A stretch of 64,000 bases of DNA from Mytilus trossulus (GCF_036588685.1 NC_086376.1:27441930-27505929), one strand, 5' to 3'. Counted from the first letter of the stretch, positions 44,211-58,310 are shown. Program-made: numbers and translations. The notes: generated from the sequence alone by a model not told the origin.

Positions 44211-45039
44211 TTTATATCGCCTGTCGTCCGATTAAACTGATTCAAATGATCTAAGTCGACTTGAGAAGTTCAGAGGTGTGCCTTTTACAGTGGACCTTAG
44301 ATTTCCAGAGATAGATTGATGATGATGTGTGGATTTTTAAGTCCGGCTATCCTGTTGGATATTGCGGACTGTAGTAACCTATTTTATAGACTGGAGTCTG
44401 TTGGTCTTTTTGCCTTCATTTTACCCCGACTGCGTTGGTGTTGCTGGTACGGAGTATCTGGTCGTGATAGAGATAGATTGGACACAGTGGGAAACTGATG
44501 ATGCAACTGTTCGGAAATATCTAAAATTTATTAGAGGTTGTTATTATGAATTTAGTCGATAAACATATGAGATGTATGATTAATCAACAACCACCAACCC
44601 TTGATCTGTCGTTAGTAAATGATGGCAGCAAATTGTTGCAAATTATTTTAAATAATCCACATGGGTCTTCTTATCATTGCTTTAAAAAAAAATTAACTGT
44701 AACTGTTATATTAATTATGACTCAAGTCTACGTACACTTCAGAATTTCAACTACTTTCAATGAGTTTATGTTAAATTAAGAGCGAAGTTATATCAAATAA
44801 ACCTGGAATCAGAAATATATAACAAAAAGAGTCAAAACTAACTGCGAAACGAAGTGCGATATGTAATGAAAGCTATTATAGTGGTTACCCGATATGTCAT
44901 ATAACTGAAGATGATAAAACATTTTAGTCTAACCAATAAATTTTTTAAGTATTGAAAAGGCTTGTGAGACAGATAAAAGTGCAGTACTCGAATAGCCGTA
45001 ATCAATTACGTAAAAATCATAACAAAAATAATGAGTTCC
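44211..45039. other. Unassigned intergenic stretch
   Basis: Short overlapping ORFs at 44316-44562 have no recognisable domain and no splice context. I do not support them as genes. Confidence 0.45.
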
Positions 45040-45730
45040 AAGGCAAATAAAAAATTAGACAACTCCGAGGAAAATTTCAAACGGAAAGTCCATAATCAAA
45101 TGGCAAAATTAAAATCTCAACACATCAAACGAACGAATAACAACTGATATATACCTGACTTGATACATGCATTTTCTGTAGAAAATGGTGGATTAAACCT
45201 GGTTTAACGCTAGATTATTCTCTCACTCGTATGGCAGTCGCATCAACTTCAATTATATTGACAACGATGTGTGAACAAGATAAACAGACACAAAAGGTTA
45301 AAATGTCAAAAATATGGGTACAGCTGTCAGCTTTATGTTATAATCTTAATCACTATAAAAATTAAAAAAACAAATATGTAACAAAGAAGCCAAAAAAAGG
45401 CATATAGTCAAAGCATATTAGCAAAAATGAAAGACAAGAATATAATAATTTATGATACAACATAGCACAATGACGGGATGTATAAGTACAGAGCCACGTT
45501 ATATGTTCCGAAAAAACACAAAAAGTCATAATAACAAAGCACATTAGCAAAAATGCAAGACAAGGCTACAAAATTTATCATAGAAAAATAACACAATGAC
45601 GGGATGTATACAGAATCACGTCAAATGGATATCAACAAAACCAGACTAAACAGTACAAGTAATATTCATAAAGACAAATAAAACAATACTACAACACATT
45701 ATTAAGATGATAAACAACGTCAGTACACTC
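45040..45730 (-). mobile_element. Dispersed repeat copy, minus orientation
   Basis: GGAAAGTCCATAATCAAATG, GAAAATGGTGGATTAAACCT, GGTTTAACGC and AAAATGTCAAAAATATGGGT are shared with 49740-50250. Both also contain internal repeats with AGCACA, AGCAAAAATG and ACAAGA. Confidence 0.65.
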
Positions 45731-46814
45731 ACACTACATCTTCCTATATCTATAAACTATATTTCAAGACCATCGCTTTTTCCCGGTATTTGTGAAGTTG
45801 ATACGGAATATTTATCAACAAGGTCTTGGTACCTTCCGATGAACTTTGGTTCATCAATTTTCTGCTAAGGCACTTGTGAAGGTGCAAGCTCTTGAATACC
45901 GAACAAACGAAATATGTATATCCCATATGCAGATGAAATATCTGAAAGTAAGTATATATCCATAACTAGGATCTATAACACAAAACAAAAATATGTTGCC
46001 AACTTACTCCTTAGTTATAATCATACATTTACAAGGCTAGAATCATTAGTTTATCTGTTCGGTGAAATGGAAAAAAATAAAAGATAAAAATTGTAAATAT
46101 GACCAGCTCAATGTGATTGTTTTTTTTTAAATATGTCGAACCGTTTTAGAGTAATTGCCCTAACAGTTTTTCACTATTGCTTTAAAAGTATTTATTAAAT
46201 TTGTTAAATGTGTAATTGCCAAAAAAAAAAGAAGAAATAGTTAACCTTAAATTGGAAAAAATGTAGCCTCTCGTTTTAGCTAAACTTTTTAATGTAAAAA
46301 AAAATAAGCAAAAAAAAATATATCTATAGTGAAATTTTCCGAAAAATCTGCCAACTGTTTTGAGATTCATATTCAATATTTTATTTAAGTCTCACCACAT
46401 TCAATTACATATCTTGACACAATAAAATATTCATACGGGTACATAACAAATTCACGTATAACAACAAACTTTAAATTCCGATTGAAGTTGCCAATCTTAA
46501 AAGATTTATGAGAGACTGTACAATCAATACTATTAAAAAACAATAAGATATTGTGCATATTATATATAATATATATTTGCTTAAATTATGAATATCATTA
46601 TAATACAGCATAATCAACTATATATTTTCTGATTAAAATGCTATAGCAGGTTCTGGCGACACTTTCTAAAACTTTGTCATTATTGAATAAAAAATCAACT
46701 TTTCATTATTTAACAAAATGTTAAAATCCACATTAAAATGTTCAACCTCATAAAACAATATATGTCTAAGATCTTCATAAAGTAGACATTCTAATAAAAA
46801 CATGTTGCACGCAT

Positions 46815-47405
46815 AAACGAATGTTGAAAACAAATGTTGAAAACGAATGTCGAATGTTGAAAATCGAATGTTGAAAACGAATGTTGAATGTTGAAAACGA
46901 ATGTTGAAAGTTCAAAATCGAATGTTGAATGTTGAAAACGAATGTTGGAAGTTGAATGGATACAAAACAAAAAAATACAAAAAAAGTTGAATGAATGTTG
47001 CATGTTGAATATTGAAATCAAATGTTGAATGTTGAAATCGAATGTTAAATGTTGAAAATGGAAACAAGAAAAAAAAATTTAAAAAAATTGAATGTTGAAT
47101 ATTGTGGAATCGAATATTAAATGTTGAAAATGGAAAAAATTAAAAAAAAATTGAATATTGAATGTTGAATATTGAAATCGAATGTTGAATGTTGAATGTT
47201 GAAAATGGATACAAGAGAAGAAAAATATTGAAATCGAATGTTGAATGTTGAAATTGAATGTTGAATATTGAAATCGAATGTTGAATGCTGAAATCGAATG
47301 TTAAATGTTGAAAATGGAAACAAGAACAAAAAAATGAATGATGAATGTTGAATATTGAAATCGAATGTTGAATGTTGAAATTGAATGTTGAATGTTGAAA
47401 ATGGA
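46815..47405. repeat. GAATGTTGAATGTTGAAAAT minisatellite, higher-order
   Basis: Degenerate 10-mer units (GAATGTTGAA, GAATATTGAA, ATCGAATGTT) run for about 590 bp, organised in larger blocks each followed by AATGGA(A/T)ACAAGA and an A-rich run (about 47060, 47130, 47210, 47320, 47405). Minus-strand ORFs rich in FNIQHS are translations of the repeat. Confidence 0.93.
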
Positions 47406-47429
47406 TACAAGAAAAAAAAAATTTTTTTG

Positions 47430-48590
47430 GCAACTGTCGATTTTAAATTTGTAAGTATACAGAGAAAATGCATACAAGTCGGATAAAAAACCAGAAAATA
47501 CCATGACTAAAAGGAAATAATTGATTCAAGCCACAATGTTGTTTATATTGTAGTTGGTTATGAAACATGTTCGAATGAACAAAATAACCGACCAAAAACA
47601 ATCATTACTGGAAGTGCTTGTAACCAATCATATGAAAGGAATTCCAATGACCCAAATAAAATTAATATTGTACCGGTGTACACTTATATTTGTCCATGAG
47701 GAATGAAAAAATCCAAAATTAATAATACTTTATACCTTTTCTTTTTACGATAAACTACAAAATAATTATAATATATTTGAAAAATGAAATCAGTACACAA
47801 GAATGAATATAGTTACAAAGCACAACAAGAACAGTTATTCCCATATACAGACAAAGATGTTTATCTAAGTTCGTGATAATCAACCAACTGAAAAGTCAGC
47901 ACAAATGACTTTAACTGACGTTTCATCTTTATGAACTTTTACCGGTTTATGGATTAATTGAAACTCCAAAAATCCTCCAGCCGAGAGATTAGCGCTGTTT
48001 CGAGTTTAATTACCGTCAAAACTTTTCTGACAATTGATAAAATGGTGTAATTGCATCAACTAACAGATTCCTTATCGTTTGCTAATAAGGATGTCGTCTG
48101 CTGATGAAATCAGAGTCATTTAAGCCCTTGAGCAATTTCTTTTTCTTCATGATCGAATAACTTAAAGACAATCTTCTTAAACACGTCATTAATGATTTTA
48201 GATAATTCAAGATCAGGAAATCGGAAGTGACAAATATTTCGGCTTGAAAATTGCATAAACATGGCTTCTCTGGCTCCAAATTGACACTTGTCACGATTGT
48301 AATCTCATTGACACAGGAAAATTATCCAATGTAGTGAGAAATTAGATCAACTCATCGGCTACTAAATAGGCTATTATCTCTTGTCTGGTGTTTGTGGGTT
48401 TTCGTACCATTTAAGTAATGATTCAATTAATTCTTGGAATCTTCAGCATTTATATAGAAATCAATTAACAACTCACGGAATCCGTTTTATTTTTTTCAAA
48501 TGTAAATAAATGTTGAACGTAGGTTTTAAGACAAAAACAAAAATACTATTAATTTGGACTTTTTGTACGATTCACGTAAACAATTAACAT
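47430..48590. other. Unassigned, less repetitive intergenic sequence
   Basis: No ORF with recognisable features. 47930-48300 is of more balanced composition than its surroundings, which could mark a non-coding conserved element, but nothing in the sequence proves it. Confidence 0.35.
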
Positions 48591-48597
48591 TTGGTGT

Positions 48598-48740
48598 TGT
48601 TGATTGTTTTGGTTTTGTTGATTGTTTTTGTTGTTGTTGATTGTTTTGTTGTTGTTGATTATTTTTGTTGTTGTTGATTGTTTTGGTGTTGTTGATTGTT
48701 TTGGTGTTGTTAATTGTTTTGGTGTTGTTGATTGTTTTGA
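48598..48740. repeat. GTTGTTGATTGTTTTG minisatellite
   Basis: About eight 18-21 bp units of GTTGTTGATTGTTTTGGT, ending at TTTTGATATGTG. Both-strand ORFs here are repeat translations. Confidence 0.92.
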
Positions 48741-49479
48741 TATGTGTATGTGCTGCATCACTTATTTTAGTTTATGTCTGATTAGTACAGAAATCTTTCA
48801 TATATTTTGAGTGTATCGTATTGGCGAGTATATGTCCTATCATGCTTAAGCATAGTGTTTTATGTGCTTGTTGATTGTTTGAATATGTGTATTTGGGAAT
48901 ATTACATAAGAAAGGGTTTTCAGTTTTAGTTGATTCTTTCAGTATGCGCTTGTGTAGGTAAGCAAATATATGTGGGGTTATGCTGACTTATTCTTCAACA
49001 GTTACGGTACTTTTTTATCTTCGGATTTCAAATGTTTGGCTTTGAGCGTTCCTGATAAAGGTAAATCCAGAAAAGCGCTTCGGGCGCAAGAAATTATTAA
49101 ACGTGTTGTTTTCAATTTTTTATTGAGAGATTTTGAAAAGAAATTTCCAAAACAAGGATTTGAGACAGAACATTTTTAGTGATGTAGAAGTAAATTGATT
49201 AATATCAGATCTTGATGATGATTGTGTATGATAGAATTGGATATTTTTTCTTGTTTGTACAAGAAGGTTTTGTTTATTATACACAAGTCTTCAATGCCAT
49301 AGAATCAATGACTGAGTGTTGCATAAATTTTTTGGACGCATTGACACATTAATGTGGCAAACCATTATTTGACGCATTGATACAATAATGTTGCATACCA
49401 TTATTTGACATATCGACACAATAATTTTGTATACCATCAGTTGACGCATCGAAACGATAATGTTACTCTTTTTTTTTTT

Positions 49480-49735
49480 TAGAAAATGACAGTTGTTATC
49501 TTATAGTTCGTTTCTCTGTGTGTTGTATTGTCGTTTTGGTTTTTTGTTACACTTTAGTGTTTTTGTTGTTTATTGTTTTCCTTTAAAAGTTGATGTGTTT
49601 ATCTCGGTTTTATTTTTTAAGCGGGGTTCGTTTTCTCTGAATCGATTTAAGACTTTCGAACAGCGGTATACTTCTGTTGCCTTATTTAGGAGTTCATATT
49701 TACTTTTCATAATCAAACTGCACTTTGCATATATA
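49480..49735 (+). mobile_element. Dispersed repeat 3' part (ends GAACAGCGGTATACTTCTG)
   Basis: TAGTTCGTTTCTCTGTGTGT, a T/G-rich middle, then ATCGATTTAAGACTTTCGAA and CAGCGGTATACTTCTGTTGC. It is the same family as 54590-55305, 58110-58310 and 59190-59780. A copy of another repeat (49740-50250, minus orientation) adjoins it. Confidence 0.7.
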
Positions 49736-50469
49736 TAACGGAACCAGATAAAATAGCCATATAAAACTCCAAGGAAAATTCAAAGTAGATATTCCTTTGG
49801 CAAAACCAAAAGCTACAATGCGTGAAAATAACAAACAGACATCATAGGTAAAAATGTCAAAAATAGGGCTACATCAGTCAACATGGTAATATACCTGGGA
49901 CTATATTAATATGAGTAGGTATGATAGTCACAGGATAATCACTATAAAACGAACAAATGTGTCAACAAGGAAAAACAAAATGACATACAGACATAGCACA
50001 CAAGCAAAAATAGATTACAAGAATACAAAATAAAAAGACATTGGAACAACAAGACATTGGCGATATAAGTAGGTATCGAGCTACGCCAAAAGGATATTAC
50101 CAAAATGGACTAAACAGTAGAGATGAATAATTTACAATGACAAATAAAAGATAACGGTATCCCTTATTTGGATTATAAACAACATCAGTACCAAGAAAAC
50201 TGTCATGCAAGTGAATGATTAGGTAGCCATAAAACCAGGTTTAGCCAACAATTAATAAACAAATTATAATTAAAGTGCTTTGTGTAGATTCAAAACCAAA
50301 CCCCATGCAATTGCTCTGAAACCCTCTAATTTGTATCATTCTAATATTTTACCTCCTTTGTGTAAATAGTTTTTTTAATATTTAATACAAACAAAGGTAA
50401 AACATGCGATAATGATCCAAAATATTTTTTCTATAAAAATTTTTTCCATAAATCATAGTCACTTTTGGC

Positions 50470-52556
50470 CTGGTTTTCGAAAGTGTCCTAAGATACGTCG
50501 TAGGATTTACTTTAGGACAATTTTTATGACCATCTGATGACTATCAATTAATAATTTATTGAATGTAAATCAAAGCTAGTCTAAAATAGACATACCTATG
50601 ATGCTCTTTTGACTGTCTAGGTAAACTTTTTAAATTTAGTTTTTAAAATAATATTTTTTTTTTTTAATAAAAATACATTTAAACTGAAAAATATAGATAA
50701 AATAATTCTAATATTTTTTTCGCTCAATATAATGAACATGAAACTATATATGAAAAAACAAATTAATCGTAAACTTAGCGTTTATGCATTATCATGTCTT
50801 TTCAAAATTATATGAGAGTTTGGTGCTTCCAATTGTTGAATATGGTGCTGGTATTTGGGGTTGCAAAAATTTTTCTTTTATAAATGCCATCCATAATAAA
50901 GCTTGCAGATTTTTCTTGGAGTGGGTAAATATACTCCAAATGCTGCAGTTGCAGGGGATATGGGGTGGATATCTATCTTTCAAAAACAATGGCAATGCTT
51001 AATTCGACTATGGTGCCGTTTGAACAATATGAGTTCTGAGCGTTTAAACAGAAAAATTTTCATATGGGCAGACATTATGAGTATAAAAAAATAAGCGTAT
51101 AAAAAATTGGAATTTTTATGTAAGGAAAACGTTTTCTGAGTATAATGCAGAACATTTGTGTATCATTACAGATTATGTTGATAGTACCTCAGTTGTCAAT
51201 ACTGTTATGTCTAAAATGTTTAGTAAATATGTTGAACAGTGGCAAGGCAATTTACAATCAGAGAAAGCTTTATCTGGTAAAGTTGGTAACAAACTTCGTA
51301 CATATAATCTATTTAAGAACAGTTTTGAAATGGAAACTTATTGTAAAATTCCAATGCCATTTTCGCAAAGGAGTTCTTTTGCCAAATTTCGATGTGGTGT
51401 AGCACCACTAAGAATAGAAACGGGAAGATTTGAAAAATTAATTTTAAAAGATCGAGTATGTGATAATTGTATGAATATTTTAGAAGATGAAGCCCATGTT
51501 ATTTTATCGTGTCCTTTGTATGATGATTTTAGAACAAAATTATTTGATGAAGCAACACATTTTAATAGTGATTTTATGTCTCATGATGATAAACAGAAAT
51601 TAGTGTTTTTATTTACAGATAATAATATGATTCGTAGCTGTGCCAAAGCCTGTAATCTTATTTCAAATAGACGTAGAAATGTTTTATACTGTAAATAATG
51701 TTAATGTCAATATGTTTTATAATAGATGCATTCTTTATATAATTTTTAATGTGGTAGTCTCTTGTAATTCTGTACAGAATGGCCCTCTTTTTATATTTAT
51801 ATATTTTTACATTTAATGTAATGTTGTATTATATATTATTGAGAGATGAGACTTAAATAAAATATTGAATTGAATTGAATTGTATTCATGAAGTGTTATT
51901 TTGATTGTTAACTGTTTAAGATTCGTAAATCAAGTACCCGCTTAACGAAATATCCGTGCACAAACGTTTTTTATAATGTTCTATATAAGATAAGAAATAA
52001 GAATGATGTATGTTTGTCATTCAAAGAAAGAAAAAAGATTCAAAATTTTACGTCGCAGGAGATTTTGACCAAGTAGAGAAGAACAAATATTTCCGAATTA
52101 GCCGACTGAGCAACACAACTATTGTTGTAAATCTAATGAACATGAAAATAAACACGAAAAGAAGCAGTAATTTTTATTTTTTCGAGTATGGTCTTGAGAA
52201 ATGACGATAGTCCCTGGGAAGGGGACGATGAATGGCTGACCGGTGTTAGGAGAAAGTAATATCTCTTGCACGTAAATGACACCCTTGTAAATTTCGGGAA
52301 AAGGCAGGCTAATGCTGATACAAAGTGAAAGTTGCAATAACTTGTTTTCAATCCACTATATAAATAAATATAAACTTAAGAACCGGTAATAAAAATTGTA
52401 GTTGATAATTATTAGACCATCACAATTCATGTTGCGAGGTGTTCTAAGATTACGACGAAAGATATGATATATCGTTACTTTGGACACTTTCGAAAACATA
52501 TCTAACTAAGACTACCATAAAACTTGTCTTAGTTATAAGATACTTCCGAAAACCAG
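50470..52556. mobile_element. Possible TIR-bounded segment containing the LINE relic
   Basis: CTGGTTTTCGAAAGTGTCCT at 50470 is matched by the reverse of CTTCCGAAAACCAG at 52543-52556 (one mismatch in 14), and by a further CACTTTCGAAAAC at about 52486. This would be an old inverted-repeat element into which the LINE inserted, or chance clustering of a repeat end. Confidence 0.4.
50784..51882 (+). pseudogene. 5'-truncated, frameshifted non-LTR retrotransposon (LINE) 3' end
   Basis: Fragments of the reverse-transcriptase C-terminal region are visible in more than one frame. VLPIVEYGAGIWG followed by an HNKACRFFL stretch (from about 50815) shifts frame near 50920 into a GDMGW-containing segment, then stops. 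From about 51156 a longer open stretch runs to TAA near 51696, with the terminal zinc-knuckle-like CDNC...EDEAHVILSCPLY region. The 3' end is a run of GAATT/ATTGA repeats (51864-51882), the tail style of CR1/jockey-like elements. It is a dead copy. The exact clade cannot be set by eye. Confidence 0.75.
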
Positions 52557-54585
52557 TCTCTTGAATTTCTAGCAATAACGGTTGAAAACTGTGAGAAAAG
52601 GGTAAACTACAATATACTATTTTGTCCATAGATTTTATCTTTTTATTGCAAGGTTGTTAAATGTTAAAGTACCGTTATGTCCCGAACCGATACTATTCGA
52701 AGTCTCTCGATTCATCATTCTCCGTTGATAATTTAGTTGAACACCAATAGAATGAAACATAAAAGTCAGTTTTATCGAACGATAAGCAACTAATGAAGGA
52801 TGAAAATTATGCCACCTTGAACCGTACCATAATAGCAATAAGATATATCATTCATTCAAATCGCCATGATGTACGGCAATCATGGAATGATAAGGTCAAT
52901 TTTTCTCCCTTAACTTGATATACTAAAAGATTTAGATCATTCAACAAATATTTGTTCATTTTCAAGTTTAATATAGCAATTTCAATATTAAGAAGACATT
53001 CTGCATTTTGAAGTATACAAAACAAAGTAAAAATAAACAAATGAGACAATAAATACAAACCAGAGCATGGTCAGAACAACAGCCACAAAAACACTTCATA
53101 GAAAACTTCAAGATAAAGCAACATGAACCCAACCAAATACCGAGATTAAAATGTTTGATTGCGTTCAATAGTGCATTAAATACGACTTACACTTATCTGA
53201 AGCAAATTGTATAATACTTAAACTTAAAGGGAGCTTACCAGCGAAAGCCTACAACTGGACATCAAGAAACTGTCATTGGACTTAATGGGGATGTCGATTT
53301 AATTGGTTTTTGGCGAGAACAATCCTTTACTTTCAACATAAATCGACAGAACGTATTTTCATCTCGCACGTTTTCCCTGTGTCCTGGATTTAACGTATCT
53401 AAAAGCAAAAGAAAATTGTGCACTTAGTGCTTTTTGGTTTCCCCTAGGGACAAAATCCAAATATTAACTGCTATATAAAATGAAAGGAGATTATGCTAAG
53501 ATCTTTATTGATGTCGTTGTGGAGAATCTTTAAGCTGTTTAAGGGTAAATTATTGGAGAGTGAACGATACTCTTAAGAGATCTACTTGATTAAATTTAGA
53601 TACTGAGGATAAAGGAAGCTAATGTAAAAAGTCTCTTAAAATGTGTTTGATAGACATCAGACTAACTAGGATGTTGTAAGAGTAATAAGAAACCCCCAGT
53701 GCATAATTAAATAATCAGGAACAAATTCAAATAATTATGCATTTACATTCCGCTTACAAAAAAAGACATGAAATTAATGTAAAATATTTATTTATTTATT
53801 TACAGCATTATTTATTTATTTATTTATTTATCAATTTAATTTACTTTAATATTTTATTTTAATCATTTTTTTTTCATTCTTGCTTAGTTCTCTGATACTA
53901 GCCATGCCTATAATTATTCTATGAATACAAGATACTTTGAAGTTCTCATATTAGATGGAAATAATTCAAGGAATTAATGTGCTATAGGAAATTATTCGAA
54001 TTATAAAAGTAGTATTAACCTAAGATTAATTGATTATAAATTCGGATGATGAACAAGTGAATAGTACGATGTTTTCTCAATCTTAAACTAATGGTTGTGT
54101 TTCTTTTTTTTTTTATTTAAAGTGGTTATATAGAGACTATTGCATGATTCTAAGTAAGGATTGGGTGGTTCCTACTGATACAAAACACAATATTAGTTAG
54201 TTTTTTTAAATGCTAAATAAGTTTAAACACATTTCTGCTTTTTAGAATTATCAATTCATCTGAATTAATGAGCCATTGGTGCTTCTATTATTATCATATT
54301 TGATAGATATTTAGTTTGTTTGGATGCATTATTCCAAGGGGTTATGAAGGTTTAAGTGTTGTTGAAGCACGAATCAAGGTAGATAATTAAAACCAATCTT
54401 GTGTCAGATGAAAAAGACAGCATGTTAAGAGGACGAATGAAAAATAATTTTACTTTTATTCGGGTTTAGTTTTCTGTAATTAGTTTTCTGTAATTAGTTA
54501 ATACTTCAGTTTCATTATGTATATCTCTTTCATATTCATTTGTTAAAATTTACTGTTTGCAATAGCATGAATTGTTCTATATAAT
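52557..54585. other. Intergenic, AT-rich
   Basis: Holds a repeat fragment (53095-53130) and a (TTTA)n run at about 53785-53835. No supported gene. Confidence 0.55.
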
Positions 54586-54589
54586 AAGA

Positions 54590-55305
54590 ATGTTCTTATC
54601 CTGGGCATACAAACAATGCCGTATTTGGCAAAACCTTTTCAACTTTTGATCTTCAGTGCTGTACAACTTTGTACTTTTTTCACTTTCGATCTTTTATATC
54701 TGGGCGTCACTGGTGAGTCTTGTGTGGACAAGACGCGTTTTTGGCGTATTGAATTTTAAACCTGATGCTTTTTGTTTTCTATTAATCATGCTTTTCTTTG
54801 TCTAATATGTTCTCCTTTTTATTTGTATTGTAGTACTGTAATATTATGTTGTCATTTCAATGTTCTATTTAACTGTGCCATTAAAGTGCGAGGTTTGGCA
54901 TGCCATAAAACCAGGTTCAACCCACCACTTTTATTCCCCTTTAAAAGTGTCCTGTACCAAGTCAGGAAGATGGCCATTGTAATAATATTGTTCGTTTCTG
55001 TGTGTGTTGCATTTTAACGTTGATTCGTTTGTGTTTTCTCTTATTTTTGAGATATTGAGATAAGACGTGGCACGGTACTTGTCTATCCCAAATTCATGTA
55101 TTTGGTTTTGATGTTATATTTGTTGTTCTCGTGGTGTTTTGTCTGTTGCTTTGTCCGTTTCTGTGTGTGTTGCGTTTCGGTGTTGTGTCGTTGTTCTCTT
55201 ATATTTAATGCGTTTCCCTCGGTTTTAGTTTGTTACCCCGATTTTGTTTTTTGTCCATGGATTTATGAGTTTTGAACAGCGGTATACTACTGTTGCCTTT
55301 ATTTA
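54590..55305 (+). mobile_element. Dispersed repeat, about 715 bp, near full length
   Basis: Begins GAATGTTCTTATCCTGGGCA and continues through GGCGTCACTGGTGAGTCTTG, AATTTTAAACCTGATGC, GAGGTTTGGCATGCCATAAA, TGTACCAAGTCAGGAAGATG, GTTTCCCTCGGTTTTAGTTT and CAGCGGTATACTACTGTTGC. The order is the same as at 59190-59780, so these parts form one element. ORF-like stretches are not conserved between the copies. Confidence 0.75.
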
Positions 55306-58100
55306 TCAACAAGACTCTTTCTTCAAAGTCAATATGAATATTAAATTTTAAATATAACATGTTTGAAACGCATTTCTGGATAAGCCTTAATCGGAAACGC
55401 TAAATCTCAAATATTTTGAAGCCCCGTTTGACACAATTTGTCGTTGGTTTAAATATTTATGTTTGATCTTCACCTATTTGAAAAAGGCTTAATTGGATAA
55501 AAATGATGATAATTTTTTTCGGAAATTCGGTGTGGGAATAGAATGAACACATAGAGGACTATTGTTTCCGTTAAGAAATGGTTACAGCTCATTCAGGGAT
55601 TTTAGATTAAAGGTGCAAAAGTGTTTGGACCGAAATTTGCTTTAGTGTTTGGAGCGCATATATTCATGCGTTACAGGTAGAACAAAAAGCGCAAACGTCC
55701 GATTGCAATACTTGATCACCGATACTTATAAATTCTTATAACGGTCAGTTTGCTCTTGACGTGACTCCGTATTAGTGCGTTTAGCTATCGGGTTTCTGAC
55801 TTTTCCGTTCCTGATGCGGATGGGTACAGAAGTACGGTTCGACTCACTCAGTTTTTAAAGTGCTTTCATTTTGTTTTACTTTTGTACAACTGTATTTCTA
55901 ATAGTAATACTAGTAAGTTTACATAACTTTAATTTAATCAGGGAAGTGCATATGGAACTTATTTACAATATCGTATGTAATATTAACGACATAAGCTCTT
56001 TTGTTTGCGTCTTTATCAAATTTATGTGTATGACATTTTTTTTTAAATTTTAGTCATTTGTGTGTATGTCTGTATGTTTTATCTTCTGGTTCCCAATTAT
56101 ATGGAAAGTGTACATTAGATTATAATTTGCAAAACTGCATGTGCTGGTGCCGCCTACCAACTATAAAACTATTTTTATTATTTCGTTATTGTCATGTTAA
56201 AGTGTATGTTATTTAAAGTTTGAGTCATTTGTGTAGGTTAGTCTCTGGTTTATGTTTAAACTGTTTTGTTTGATGTTTAAATCAAAGTCCTTTTTGTATG
56301 CCTGTGATGTATGTTTACACATGTTCGGCTGCTGAATCCCAATGTTACAAATTAAATCTATTTGGGTATGCACTGCCAATTTTGTCAATTAAACAGAAGT
56401 AGGTAAAACTGTAACATAGTGAGAGGGTTAGCTAGCAATAAAAAAACAGATTTACCCAGACGATTTCACCAATTTTGTTTATATAGACGAGCGTTTCATT
56501 TTGTCAGATGTGATGAACTTCCCCCTTTAGAATTTCACTTTGAGTAAGTTTTTTGTAAGTATTTTTTTCCTTTGATTTCCCCTTTTTGAATTTACATTGC
56601 AGTTAGGTAATTTTTAATGTATTTTTTTTCTGTCGATATAACAAGTGAAAGCCGCGGTATTACCACGTGTATTTAGACAACAAAATTGAGTCGCGAAAAT
56701 AGATTGAAATCATAATTATAGCTAGTTTGTGGTGTTCAACAAACTAATTAGGAAAATAATTCGTAAAGTATATATATTTACAGATAACAATTTATATATT
56801 AATAATGATCATTTACTGTAACGACTCATATCAAAGGAACTAAAGTGACAAGATTTGCCAATAATTACCAATGACAATAGATCTTTATCTCAATTCTATT
56901 ATCAATTGCACACATAAAGGTGTAACAATCTGTATACCTGGATATTCAATCAAAAGTAAGCAGCTGTATTTTACCTGATCACTCAGATTTATGGTGTAAA
57001 TAATTAGAATAGCCATATGCATTTAGCACCTAATTTGACGTTACAAGAATTTAATTCACCTGTTCTCATTATATTTATGATCAGAAAGAGGAAAATAAAT
57101 TGTTAGTAATGAGATGGATATTTTGTTACAGCCGTACAAATTACAAATTAAATTTGATACATTTCTATAATAATTGCCAACAACAGATTGTTAACAAAGT
57201 GATAAACAGTTTATGGTGATGAAAACTAATGAAACCGACAACTCGTGCAGTATACAGAAGAAGTAAAGGATAATCAATACATATAATTGAGTGGAAAATT
57301 ATATAGCTTGTAAATATTAAAAACCTTCATTTATAATCAGAATGCTAAATACGACAATTTTTTAATGTGAAAGTACTCATTTAGAATCTTTAAATTCCAC
57401 GCATTGGTATAATTTGTTTATGTTACAGGGTAAGATACTTACAAAAATTATACCAAATTGTCTTCGAAATAAGCTCCAAGAGCGCTGGAAACCATAGATA
57501 ACAGTTTTCTATTAAAATATAAATCAAAGCTTAATTTGGAATTAAAAAAATACATTTGAGGAAACAAAATATTTGTGGAATGAAAATATTGGTTTGTTAA
57601 TTGTTTTACATTTTTAAAAGCTTGTCGTAATACTTATTATTTCATGAAGAGTTAACTGTCCACCAAATAAGCCATTGAAGAAATGACCGTCTGTCATCAG
57701 GTGTACGCCTGAGACCAAAAGCTCGAGAAGCCAATATAACATAAAATAAAATTATGTAAACATCAAAACTGCCATGATCACAATTGAAGTCATACCAACC
57801 ATGATAGTGTTAACTTTGCCTTATGGAAGCTTATTGCAATATATAAGGTTGATTACCAAACATACTTTTTAAAGATAACGGTTCTTCTTTACAACATACA
57901 AATAAGCGTATCCATTAGGATACACCTTCAATCGGAACTGATGGTGTTTAAACTATGACAAAGCTTTAAAATGTATTGTCACAATCAAAATAAATTGAAA
58001 ACAACGCTTTATAAATTTTATGCTTTTGAAGCCATTTTCTCAATTTTCCTTCAGCATGAACGCTCAAAGCCGAACATTTTAAAGCCAATGATGTATTAGA
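55306..58100. other. Intergenic, no recognised feature
   Basis: AT-rich. The ORF at 55871-56053 is a hydrophobic low-complexity translation without support. No repeat unit stands out. Confidence 0.5.
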
Positions 58101-58109
58101 ACCGAAACA

Positions 58110-58310
58110 GTTGAAGAGTTATAGTCAGGAAATTGGCCATTGTTATGTTATAGTTCGTTTCTATGTGTGCTAAATTTTAGTGTTGTGTTTTTGTTGTGTC
58201 TTAGTTCTCCTCTTATATTTGATGCGCTTCCATCAGTTTAAGTTTGTAACCCGGATTTGTTTTCAATCGATTTAGGAATTTAGAACAGCGGTATACTACT
58301 GTTGCCTTTA
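58110..58310 (+). mobile_element. Dispersed repeat 3' part
   Basis: GAAATTGGCCATTGTTATGT, TAGTTCGTTTCTATGTGTGC, then TTTAGAACAGCGGTATACTA and CTGTTGCC. Same family as 54590-55305. Confidence 0.7.

Noticed and set aside
44316..44779. Overlapping short ORFs
   Set aside because: No domain, no family resemblance and no splice context.
46791..47504. Minus-strand ORFs rich in FNIQHS
   Set aside because: Products of the GAATGTTGAA array in several frames at once.
48970..49179. ORF with KGKSRKALRAQEIIKRVVFN
   Set aside because: Looks vaguely gene-like, but the DNA resembles a dispersed mussel repeat that I recall, and there is no upstream exon signal.
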